Assembly: GCA_030526935.1 (NCBI GenBank) | Contig: JAUNBY010000165.1 | Coordinates: forward strand, 1-6,853 | From: Clostridia bacterium | GTDB taxonomy: Bacteria; Bacillota; Clostridia; Christensenellales; Aristaeellaceae | Length of the DNA stretch: 6,853 bases | Reading direction: 5' to 3' | Shown: in pieces, positions 1-6,086 of the stretch | Layout of the letters: each line of letters starts with the position of its first letter | Position numbering within the stretch: the first letter of the stretch is position 1 | Notes under the pieces: generated by a model | The model's database searches: none | What the model saw: only the letters and a program-made list of their open reading frames with translations | Told to the model about the DNA's origin: nothing | Made by a program: the position numbers and the translations under genes

Positions 1-56
1 CCGCGCGAAGCTCCATGACAGAGGTGTTAACTTGCTTGGGTTGATGACATTGCCTT

Positions 57-85
57 CATTCCGCCACCTAAAAAGCGGCGGAATG
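57..85. repeat. Perfect 9-bp inverted repeat (hairpin) in the left intergenic region
   Basis: CATTCCGCC at 57-65 is the exact reverse complement of GGCGGAATG at 77-85, with an 11-base loop at 66-76. No T-tract follows the stem on either strand, so it is not a standard intrinsic terminator. A competing 7-bp pairing exists between GCTCCAT (10-16) and ATGGAGC (83-89). Together with the hairpin at 118-142 this suggests a structured intergenic element, possibly a dispersed repeat. That last point is inference, because only one copy lies in this window. Confidence 0.5.
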
Positions 86-117
86 GAGCATGAGCGCTTA
101 GCTAAGGACAACACTAA

Positions 118-142
118 AGGGACTGCGCCGCAAACAGTCCCT
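118..142 (-). terminator. Probable intrinsic terminator of the minus-strand polyferredoxin-TlpA operon
   Basis: AGGGACTG (118-125) and CAGTCCCT (135-142) form a perfect 8-bp stem with a 9-base loop. Read on the minus strand, the stem lies 46 bases beyond the stop codon of the fusion gene and is followed by a moderately T-rich tail (TTTAGTGTTGT). The position and GC-rich stem fit a terminator. The T-tract is interrupted, so efficiency is uncertain, and the hairpin could instead belong to an intergenic repeat that includes the 57-85 stem. Confidence 0.5.
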
Positions 143-187
143 CTGATATCCCTCGGCAGGTGTTCAATATGAATCGCGCAACGCCTG

Positions 188-2269
188 TCACAACAACGGA
201 GCTATCAGGCTCTCAAGTTCGGCGTAAGTGACGGATCCTACCTTATTATAGACAATACTTCCCCCGCTATCCAAAACCACTGTCATCGGAAGCAAGGTGG
301 AACCTCCGAGGGATTTTATAACGCTTCCGTCGGCGTCGAGCGCAAAGGGTATTGTCAAGCCTTCGGAGTCGATAAACGCCTGAACATCATCCGTTACCAG
401 ATTTGAGTGTATCGCGACCACCTCGATTTGTTCGCCATAGTTATCATACAACTGCTGAAAGTACGGCAACTCGCCCACGCAGGGCGTACACCACGTAGCC
501 CAGAAATTGATAACCGTGGGTTTGCCCCTTGTATCTGCAAGCGCGAATTGCTCCCCGTCAGAGCTGTACAGCGACACCGTAAAGTCCGGGCAGCGCATTC
601 CCACCTCATTGCCGACAGGCGTATCATCTTCAATGGGAACAGTGGCGATTTCCGCCTCTTCCCGTTCATCATCAGGAGTCATCGTTTCTTCGGCGAGCAA
701 TGGAGTCACAAGGCTCTCAAGCTGGGCATAGGTAACCGAACCGACTTTGTTGTAAACTATCTTTCCATCGCGGTCAAGTACTACCGTCATGGGAAGCATC
801 GTGGAACCTCCGAGGGACTGTATGACGCTTCCGTCGGCGTCTAGCGCAAAGGGTATCGACAAGCCCTCCGAGTCGATAAACGCCTGCACGTCGTCCGTTA
901 CCAGATTGGAGTGTATCGCTACCAGCTCGATTTGTTCGCCATAGTTATCATACAACTGCTGGAAGTATGGCAGTTCCCCTACGCAGGGCGTACACCACGT
1001 AGCCCAGAAATTGATAACCACGGGCTTGCCTCTGGTATCAGCCAGGGCGAACCGCTCCCCGTCGGAGCTGTACAGCGACACCGTAAAGTCCGGGCAGCGC
1101 ATTCCTACCTCATTGCCTGCTGGAGTATCGTCCTCAACCGGGACATCCGCAACGGCTGTACCCTGCTCATGATCGAAAGGCGCGTCGTCCGTTTCGGGCA
1201 AAATCGCTTCCTCATACTGCGGGGGCGTTACTTCAGCCTGGACTTGTTGCGCCGTAGCGTCTGACGATTCCTCCAAAGGACGGTTATAGTACCACAACAC
1301 GCCCGCAAGCACCGCCAGCGCTATGATCCACGCGATTATCGACCGTGCGCGCCGCGTCTTCTCCGCGGTCTTATCCGTACCTTCATTGGACTTCAGACGG
1401 ATGGAACCAAGCTTCCAGCTTATGGCCTTTTCAGGGCATACGCCCTCACACTCGCCGCAGTGGATGCACTCGTGATCGCCAACTCGGCGCACGTCCATCT
1501 TACAATGACTTACGCAGCGACCGCAGTGCGTACACTTACTCGCCTCAACCTTTACTCCCAATAGCGAAAGCCGCGCGAACAGGCCGTAAATCGCTCCAAG
1601 AGGACAAATGAAGCGGCAAAACGCGCGGTATATGAATATACAAGCCGTTAAAATCAGCACTAATATGACGAACTTGCGCGTAAAGAGTATGCCAAGCATG
1701 GAGAAATAAGGCGTGTTTCCCGGATTGGAGAGCAGACCCATAGCGCCCTCCAGCGTCCCCGCCGGACAGATATACTTGCAAAAGGCCGGCACGGGGAAAC
1801 TCTGTACGCTGTACGCAAGCGGAATCGCTATGACAAACACGCCAAGAATTACGTATTTGAGCCACGACAGGGCGCGGGTTAAGCGATTCTTTCCGAGCTT
1901 GGGCGTCGGAAGCTTGTGAACAAGCTCCTGAATAAGCCCCAACGGGCACAGCCAGCCGCAGATTGTGCGGCCAAGCGTCAGTCCGAAAAGCATAAGTATA
2001 CCCAGCACGTAGTATGGAGCGCGCGCGCATGATGACGCGAGCGCGTTTTGCAGCGCCCCAAGCGGACACGCTCCTACCGCCGCGGGACATGAATAGCAGT
2101 TGAATCCCGGTACGCATACGTTCTTTGTCGGCCCCGTATATATTTCGCCCTCTACGAAGCCCTTGATATTCGCGTTATGCAACAGCGCGGCGTAAACCTG
2201 AATAAGTCTGCGCTTGCTTGGACGGTGGTTCTGCCACCAGCTTTTCTTTTGTTCAACCAAGGCCAACAC
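188..2269 (-). CDS. Membrane 4Fe-4S polyferredoxin fused to two tandem TlpA-like thioredoxin domains
   Basis: The predicted 693-residue protein likely moves electrons across the membrane to extracytoplasmic thiols (inference). Residues 1-290 match the NapH/YccM-type polyferredoxin family. They show Cys52, 58, 61 and 68, then three membrane-associated C-x3-CP motifs (Cys104/108, 164/168, 218/222), then two ferredoxin motifs (Cys246/249/252/256 and Cys268/271/274/278). In the first ferredoxin motif Lys replaces the usual Pro after the last Cys. An Arg/Lys-rich stretch (304-309) precedes a transmembrane helix (about 309-327) and an acidic linker, which puts the C-terminus outside. Two TlpA/ResA-like domains follow (about 374-525 and 542-693), each with WCTPC (Cys426/429; Cys594/597) and a cis-Pro loop (Pro493; Pro661). 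The domains appear catalytically complete. The listed start is GTG. A GGAG SD at 2271-2274 lies only 1 base from it, so TTG at 2266 or 2260 is also possible. The 5' end overlaps the upstream gene, suggesting translational coupling. The domain calls are strong; substrate and partners are unknown. Confidence 0.9.
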   Translation of the reverse strand: MLALVEQKKSWWQNHRPSKRRLIQVYAALLHNANIKGFVEGEIYTGPTKNVCVPGFNCYSCPAAVGACPLGALQNALASSCARAPYYVLGILMLFGLTLGRTICGWLCPLGLIQELVHKLPTPKLGKNRLTRALSWLKYVILGVFVIAIPLAYSVQSFPVPAFCKYICPAGTLEGAMGLLSNPGNTPYFSMLGILFTRKFVILVLILTACIFIYRAFCRFICPLGAIYGLFARLSLLGVKVEASKCTHCGRCVSHCKMDVRRVGDHECIHCGECEGVCPEKAISWKLGSIRLKSNEGTDKTAEKTRRARSIIAWIIALAVLAGVLWYYNRPLEESSDATAQQVQAEVTPPQYEEAILPETDDAPFDHEQGTAVADVPVEDDTPAGNEVGMRCPDFTVSLYSSDGERFALADTRGKPVVINFWATWCTPCVGELPYFQQLYDNYGEQIELVAIHSNLVTDDVQAFIDSEGLSIPFALDADGSVIQSLGGSTMLPMTVVLDRDGKIVYNKVGSVTYAQLESLVTPLLAEETMTPDDEREEAEIATVPIEDDTPVGNEVGMRCPDFTVSLYSSDGEQFALADTRGKPTVINFWATWCTPCVGELPYFQQLYDNYGEQIEVVAIHSNLVTDDVQAFIDSEGLTIPFALDADGSVIKSLGGSTLLPMTVVLDSGGSIVYNKVGSVTYAELESLIAPLL
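191..646 (-). repeat. Second copy of the intragenic TlpA-domain duplication
   Basis: This segment encodes residues 542-693, the C-terminal thioredoxin domain. Its 15 differences from the first copy are mostly conservative (V/I, S/T, Q/E, M/L). They leave the WCTPC motif, the cis-Pro loop and the approach to the active site unchanged. Many DNA differences fall at third codon positions, so both copies look to be under protein-level constraint. It ends directly at the stop codon. Confidence 0.93.
695..1150 (-). repeat. First copy of the intragenic TlpA-domain duplication
   Basis: This segment encodes residues 374-525 of the fusion protein. It aligns without gaps to the second copy at an exact offset of 504 bases (168 codons). 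By direct comparison 137 of 152 residues are identical. Two stretches are identical at DNA level, 926-961 (36 bases) and 981-1019 (39 bases), matching 422-457 and 477-515. The two copies are separated by a 16-residue acidic linker encoded at 647-694. Confidence 0.93.
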
Positions 2270-3029
2270 ACTCCGTACATATATTGATTGCTTTTACAAG
2301 CACGTCGTACATACCGCCGTTGAGTACGCCCATTACGATAAAAGCCGCGGCCGCCGCGTATAAAGCGATTACGGCGATTGAGCGATACGGGCGCCGGGGC
2401 GAATTATCGCGCTCGGGATCGCGCCTCGCGGCTCCCTTGGCGGCCTCTATTTCACGGTACATGCTTCTCTCGCAAAGTTTTTCCCATATAAATAGCGCTA
2501 TAAAAGCCAAAGATACCCACGGCACGACGTGAATCAGCATTTGCCCCATCACGTACTCCAAATCGCGCGAGGCGAAATGATTCATGTCCGCAAGGTATAC
2601 AATCACCATGGCAGCGCAGACAGCCAGAATCACTATAAGCGCGATGGTAAACCATCGGCGCGATACGACCTGCCGCTGCATAGATTCGTTTTCAACGGTT
2701 CGCGCCCTTGTAAGTATCAGCCTGTATTCGGCGGGTATCCCCGGTATTTTCGCCTTAACGGGGTTTCTTACGCGCCAGATAATCGTCGCCATCAGGACGA
2801 TTAGCCACATTACAAAAAACGGGGCTATGGCTTGCGCGCGCTGAGCGACGATTTCAGGGGTAAATATATCGTGTATTCGCACGCCGCTTTGCGTCAGGTT
2901 TTCTGGGGATATACCCGTCAGATAGATTTCAAGGCATTGATTGATGATAACGGCCGCCAGCAGCAGCGTTATAATCGTAATCCCCAGATCAACTATCCGT
3001 GCCCTGTAGTTATTCGCAGGTTGTTTCAT
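2253..3029 (-). CDS. Five-helix membrane protein with C-terminal CD1871A-like CXXC tail
   Basis: The protein of about 258 residues has hydrophobic helices near residues 14-32, 68-86, 126-146, 164-182 and 216-234 (counted from the chosen start), joined by basic loops. The last 25 or so residues end in ICTECVGLG. As I recall the family, this resembles the C-terminus of the small clostridial CD1871A-type CXXC proteins, which often sit beside 4Fe-4S polyferredoxins and TlpA proteins. I do not recognise the first four helices. The Cys-Thr-Glu-Cys pair directly follows the last helix and could act as a redox-active dithiol or metal site (inference). The stop lies inside the polyferredoxin reading frame, so the two proteins probably act together. 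The ATG at 3029 was chosen because a G-rich SD-like run (3037-3042) lies 7 bases upstream. An in-frame ATG at 3047 would add six residues but has a poor SD. This is the first gene of the minus-strand operon. Confidence 0.8.
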   Translation of the reverse strand: MKQPANNYRARIVDLGITIITLLLAAVIINQCLEIYLTGISPENLTQSGVRIHDIFTPEIVAQRAQAIAPFFVMWLIVLMATIIWRVRNPVKAKIPGIPAEYRLILTRARTVENESMQRQVVSRRWFTIALIVILAVCAAMVIVYLADMNHFASRDLEYVMGQMLIHVVPWVSLAFIALFIWEKLCERSMYREIEAAKGAARRDPERDNSPRRPYRSIAVIALYAAAAAFIVMGVLNGGMYDVLVKAINICTECVGLG

Positions 3030-3065
3030 CCGTCGTCCCCCCAACATTGAAGCCCATCAGCGGAC

Positions 3066-3072
3066 TTCGACA
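3066..3072 (-). promoter_or_regulatory. Possible Spo0A box in the operon leader
   Basis: The minus strand reads TGTCGAA here, a perfect match to the core 0A-box heptamer known from Bacillus. It lies between the proposed start of transcription (about 3108) and the first gene's start codon, where binding could block elongation. A seven-base match occurs by chance about once per 8 kb over both strands, and a second copy (4435-4441) lies inside a coding region. The call is weak. Confidence 0.2.
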
Positions 3073-3114
3073 TTCTTCATAAGTTCACGGTTTCATGACT
3101 CGTTGTCTGGCATA

Positions 3115-3143
3115 ATAATACACCAAAACCCGCCGTAAAGCAA
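3115..3143 (-). promoter_or_regulatory. Candidate sigma-A promoter for the minus-strand operon
   Basis: On the minus strand, TTGCTT (3138-3143) and TATTAT (3115-3120) are separated by exactly 17 bases. This gives a plausible -35/-10 pair with a start near 3108 and a leader of about 80 bases. The -35 matches only three of six consensus positions. A perfect TATAAT also occurs on the minus strand at 3146-3151, but I see no good -35 at 16-18 bases from it. Either could be the true -10 element. Confidence 0.45.
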
Positions 3144-3208
3144 CCATTATATTTAAAAATTCGCCCTTTTCGCGTTTTCACCCCATGGCATACTTTCTTT
3201 ATACCGTC

Positions 3209-3237
3209 TTGACACCCAGCCGACGCGATGGTATACT
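3209..3237 (+). promoter_or_regulatory. Strong sigma-A promoter for the F420-ligase-like gene and murJ
   Basis: TTGACA (3209-3214), a 17-base spacer and TATACT (3232-3237) make a near-perfect housekeeping promoter. A TG at 3229-3230 adds an extended -10 element. Transcription should start near 3244, leaving a short leader of about 33 bases. An imperfect 9-bp inverted repeat (3200-3208 with 3227-3235) brackets the -35 and overlaps the -10, so a repressor site is conceivable. Confidence 0.85.
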
Positions 3238-3263
3238 GTAAAATAGTGAGATATGGAGGTTTT

Positions 3264-3270
3264 GAGGAGG
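3264..3270 (+). promoter_or_regulatory. Ribosome binding site that fixes the start at 3277
   Basis: GAGGAGG ends 6 bases before the ATG at 3277, which is ideal spacing. An in-frame ATG at 3253 lies upstream of this SD, only about 9 bases after the predicted transcription start, and has no SD of its own. The 3277 start is therefore preferred. Confidence 0.85.
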
Positions 3271-3276
3271 TTTACC

Positions 3277-4455
3277 ATGAGAATGACGGGAACGGTGGCG
3301 CGTGGAATAAGGGCGCCTATATTGAAAAAGGGCGACGACCTGGCCAAAGTGGTCGTCGAGTGCGTTATAAAGGCTTCATCCGAGGAAGGATTCGAGCTTC
3401 ACGACAAAGACGTGGTAGCGGTCACCGAATCGGCGCTTGCCAGGACGCAGGGCAATTACGCCACGCTCGAGCAGATAGCCGCGGATGTCAGGGAAAAGTT
3501 TCCCGGCGGAGAGGTCGGCATAATTCACCCGATATTGAGCCGAAACCGGTTTTCAATGCTCCTGAAGGGCATATCAATGGGCGTCAAAAAGCTTTACGTG
3601 CAATTGGCGTATCCCGCCGACGAGGTGGGCAACCATCTTATGACGATTGACGCGCTCGACGCCTCGGGATTCAACCCTTCGAAAGACGAGATAACCGAAA
3701 AACAATATCGCGATACCTTCGGCGAACGGGTTATACACCCTTTCACCGGAATAGACTATATCGAGCTTTACCGCGAGATAGCGCCCAATTGCGAGATATT
3801 CCTCTCAAACGATCCAAGGCATATGCTCGCCCACACCAAATATGTCATCGCCTGCGACATTCATACACGGAAAAGAACAGTGCGGATGCTTAATGACGCG
3901 GGCGCCATAAAAGCCGTGAGCATGGCGGATATACTCTCGAAAAGCGTCATGGGCGGGGGCTTCAACCCCGATTACGGGCTTTACGGCTCCAATATGGCGA
4001 CGGAAGACTCGGTAAAGCTGTTCCCCCGCGACTGCGGGACGTTCGTCTCCAGGGTCGCCGAATCCCTCCGCGAGAAGACGGGAAAGCATATAGAGGTCAT
4101 GGTCTACGGCGACGGAGCGTTTAAAGATCCCGTAGGCAAGATATGGGAACTGGCCGATCCCGTGGTCTCCCCCGGATACACCCCGGGTCTTGAGGGTACG
4201 CCTAACGAGCTTAAGCTCAAGCATCTCGCCGATACCCGCCTTACAAACGCGAGCGGCGAGGAAGCCATTGAAATGGCCAAGAAGACCATAGCCGAGAAGT
4301 CGTCGAGTCTCGTCGGCAGCATGGCATCCCAGGGGACTACCCCGCGCAGGTATACCGATCTGCTCGGAAGCCTCTGCGACCTCGTTTCAGGCTCCGGCGA
4401 CAAGGGGACTCCCATAGTTCTTGTTCAGGGATATTTCGACAATTATGCCGATTAA
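3277..4455 (+). CDS. Coenzyme F420-0:L-glutamate ligase-like protein
   Basis: The 392-residue soluble protein resembles the F420-0:gamma-glutamyl ligase (CofE) superfamily. Members such as CofE use a nucleoside triphosphate and divalent metal to join L-glutamate to a substrate carboxylate. Family-like segments include the early GDDL (19-22), DKDVVAVTESALARTQG (43-59), the DIHTRKR block (194-200), YGDGAFKDP (277-285) and TPNELKLKHLADTR (308-321). It is longer than typical archaeal CofE (about 250 residues), consistent with a bacterial variant with extra C-terminal sequence. No other F420 biosynthesis gene is visible, so the real acceptor may not be F420; this is inference. It has its own strong promoter and lies 17 bases before murJ, so the two are likely co-transcribed. 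Family assignment is fairly confident; the substrate is not. Confidence 0.82.
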   Translation: MRMTGTVARGIRAPILKKGDDLAKVVVECVIKASSEEGFELHDKDVVAVTESALARTQGNYATLEQIAADVREKFPGGEVGIIHPILSRNRFSMLLKGISMGVKKLYVQLAYPADEVGNHLMTIDALDASGFNPSKDEITEKQYRDTFGERVIHPFTGIDYIELYREIAPNCEIFLSNDPRHMLAHTKYVIACDIHTRKRTVRMLNDAGAIKAVSMADILSKSVMGGGFNPDYGLYGSNMATEDSVKLFPRDCGTFVSRVAESLREKTGKHIEVMVYGDGAFKDPVGKIWELADPVVSPGYTPGLEGTPNELKLKHLADTRLTNASGEEAIEMAKKTIAEKSSSLVGSMASQGTTPRRYTDLLGSLCDLVSGSGDKGTPIVLVQGYFDNYAD

Positions 4456-4460
4456 TTTCG

Positions 4461-4481
4461 GGAGGTAGATCATTGTCCTCC
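4461..4481 (+). promoter_or_regulatory. murJ SD sequence with possible SD-masking hairpin and TTG start
   Basis: GGAGG (4461-4465), part of the SD GGAGGT, lies 6 bases before the TTG at 4473 and supports that non-ATG start. CCTCC (4477-4481), in codons 2-3, can pair with it to form a 5-bp GC-rich stem with the start codon in the loop. This may dampen initiation. The Ser-Ser codons alone could also produce it by chance. Confidence 0.45.
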
Positions 4482-6017
4482 AGTGATAGGATCGCGGGCA
4501 GAGCCGCCGTTTCGGTTACGCTGATAGTGCTTTTGAGCAAGGCGGCGGGCTTTGTCCGCGATATGATAAGCTCGGGCTTTTTCGCGACCGGCATGGAGCG
4601 CGACGCCTATGCCTCGGCGTACAGCCTGTTTTATCTTCCGGTGTTGCTTTTTAATTCCTGCATCACCTCGACCGTCGTTCCGATGTATATCGACGCTCGC
4701 TCGAACAACAGTCTGCGCGCGGCTAACCGGTTCGCCTCGACCTGCGTAAACTTCTTCGCTTTAGCCGGAATAGCCGTATGCATACTGATGATGATATTCG
4801 CCGAACCCCTTGTGGGGCTTATATACGGGGGCTTCGACCCTGAAAAGCAGGCGCTTACCGCGAAGCTTTGCAGGATAATGCTTCCGTCGCTCGCGTGCGT
4901 GAGCGTTTCCATCGTCATGGCGAGCGTCCTAAACGCCAACGAGCGCTATGTCGCGGCGCAGCTTACGGGTTTTCCGCTGACTATATGCGTGATTATCGCG
5001 ACAGTGGCGTTCTCGCCATCATATGGCATAACCGCCGTCGCGTGGGGCGTATTCGCGGCGGGAATAATGCAGCTTCTCGTGCTCATCGGCCCCATAAACC
5101 GTTCCATGCGCTACAGCTGGCGGCTCGACGTGTTCTCCGAGCGCTTTGCGAGGCTTTTCCGCCTCGCGGTTCCGGCGGTATTGTCAATGGCGGTCAACGA
5201 GCTTAACCATATGATCGACAAGTCGCTCGCCAGCTACCTTCGCCCGGGCGACATATCCGCCATGGACTACGCCTATCGCCTTATAACCTTCGCCATAGGG
5301 ATACTGGCCGTACCTCTTACGACGGTTATGTTCTCTCAGGTATCGAAGCGGGCGGCGGAAAACGACGAAAAGGGAATAGCGCGCCTCGTAACAGGATGCG
5401 TGGAGACGCTATGCCTGGTTCTCGTTCCCGTCACGGTCATAGGCTGGGTTCTCAGAAGCGACGTGATAACCCTGGCTTACATGCACGGTAGGTTCGGAAC
5501 CGATTCGCTCAGGGTCACAAGCTCCATATTCGGCTTTTACCTGATAGGGATTTTATTCTTTGGTCTGCGCGACCTTTTTAACCGCGCCTTTCATTCCCTT
5601 CAGGATACAAAAACGCCTATGATGGCCTCGTACCTCACCGTAGCGGTCAACATAGTGTTGAACATCATACTCTCGCGGGTTATGGGAGCGGACGGACTCG
5701 CCTTCGCGACCACCATATCCTGCACCGTTGGGGCGCTCGTGCTTTTCCTGGCCCTTATAAAGCGCATAAGCTTCATGCGCGACCGCGAAATGATAATAGA
5801 GCTTTTAAAGATATTCATCGCGTCGGGTCTTTGCATGTTGAGCGCCATGTGGCTGAATTCCGTCGTTGACCCGGCCACCGGAAAGCTGTATACGCTCGTG
5901 CGCATCGCGATTATATCCATGGCTTCCCTCGCGCCTTATATAACGGTTTTGTTCCTGCTTCGCGTCCGCCGCGTCCACTTTGTCGCGCAAATAATAAGGA
6001 GAAAATTTCGCAAGTAA
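4473..6017 (+). CDS. murJ: Lipid II flippase MurJ (MVN/MviN family)
   Basis: This 514-residue polytopic membrane protein matches the family that flips the peptidoglycan precursor lipid II to the outer face of the cytoplasmic membrane. The N-terminal signature SKAAGFVRD (22-30) aligns with SRVLGFARD of E. coli MurJ. Arg29 and Asp30 correspond to E. coli Arg24/Asp25, and Lys23 replaces Arg18. The block at about 262-282, with YAYRL (Arg269) followed by a GILAVPL helix, matches the second conserved region near E. coli Arg270. Hydrophobic segments recur along the whole length, as expected for about 14 helices. The E. coli loop bearing Arg52 is replaced here by NSCITSTVVP (61-70), with no equivalent arginine. 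The TTG start at 4473 is chosen for its SD. The protein ends in a basic RRKFRK tail. It likely shares a transcript with the upstream ligase-like gene, and no terminator separates it from sigK. Confidence 0.93.
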   Translation: MSSSDRIAGRAAVSVTLIVLLSKAAGFVRDMISSGFFATGMERDAYASAYSLFYLPVLLFNSCITSTVVPMYIDARSNNSLRAANRFASTCVNFFALAGIAVCILMMIFAEPLVGLIYGGFDPEKQALTAKLCRIMLPSLACVSVSIVMASVLNANERYVAAQLTGFPLTICVIIATVAFSPSYGITAVAWGVFAAGIMQLLVLIGPINRSMRYSWRLDVFSERFARLFRLAVPAVLSMAVNELNHMIDKSLASYLRPGDISAMDYAYRLITFAIGILAVPLTTVMFSQVSKRAAENDEKGIARLVTGCVETLCLVLVPVTVIGWVLRSDVITLAYMHGRFGTDSLRVTSSIFGFYLIGILFFGLRDLFNRAFHSLQDTKTPMMASYLTVAVNIVLNIILSRVMGADGLAFATTISCTVGALVLFLALIKRISFMRDREMIIELLKIFIASGLCMLSAMWLNSVVDPATGKLYTLVRIAIISMASLAPYITVLFLLRVRRVHFVAQIIRRKFRK

Positions 6018-6044
6018 ACAAAATCCTCCGAATCGCATAGCTTG

Positions 6045-6086
6045 ATAGGGCGGCTCCATCGCCGATATTTAGGAGGGACGCCCTAT
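6045..6086 (+). promoter_or_regulatory. sigK leader hairpin pairing both the SD and the start codon
   Basis: ATAGGGCG (6045-6052) is the exact reverse complement of CGCCCTAT (6079-6086), whose last two bases are the A and U of the sigK start codon. Inside this stem, CTCC (6054-6057) can pair with GGAG (6072-6075) of the SD AGGAGGG (6071-6077). That leaves a 1x3 internal loop and a 14-base apical loop. A second anti-SD, TCCTCC at 6024-6029, could compete for the SD. The pairing is seen directly; translational control is inference. No T-tract follows, so it is not a terminator. Confidence 0.55.

Noticed and set aside
2..172. Plus-strand open frame of about 57 codons at the left edge, possibly the end of a gene
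   Set aside because: It runs through two perfect hairpins, and I recognise no protein family in it; better explained as intergenic structure.
188..1150. Repeated sequence as a CRISPR array or mobile element
   Set aside because: The repeat is a 504-base in-frame protein-domain duplication with conserved active sites, without short repeat-spacer structure or transposase.
1545..2117. 190-codon minus-strand open frame with several ATG codons
   Set aside because: It lies in another frame inside the polyferredoxin coding region, whose cysteine motifs are intact, and it encodes no recognisable domain.
3253..3276. Upstream in-frame ATG as the start of the ligase-like gene
   Set aside because: It would place the strong GAGGAGG SD inside the coding region and sits too close to the predicted transcription start.
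3805..4224. 139-codon minus-strand open frame
   Set aside because: It is antisense to the F420-ligase-like gene, which has a promoter, SD and family motifs; this frame has none of these.
4435..4441. Second TTCGACA (0A-box core) upstream of murJ
   Set aside because: It is inside the last codons of the ligase-like gene with no promoter nearby, so most likely chance.
6014..6043. SigE-type promoter upstream of sigK (CATAGCTT at 6036-6043)
   Set aside because: Only the CATA and last T fit the -10 consensus, and no convincing -35 lies at the right distance.
6045..6086. Hairpin after murJ as a transcription terminator
   Set aside because: No T-tract follows, and the stem's 3' arm includes the sigK start codon; a translational role fits better.
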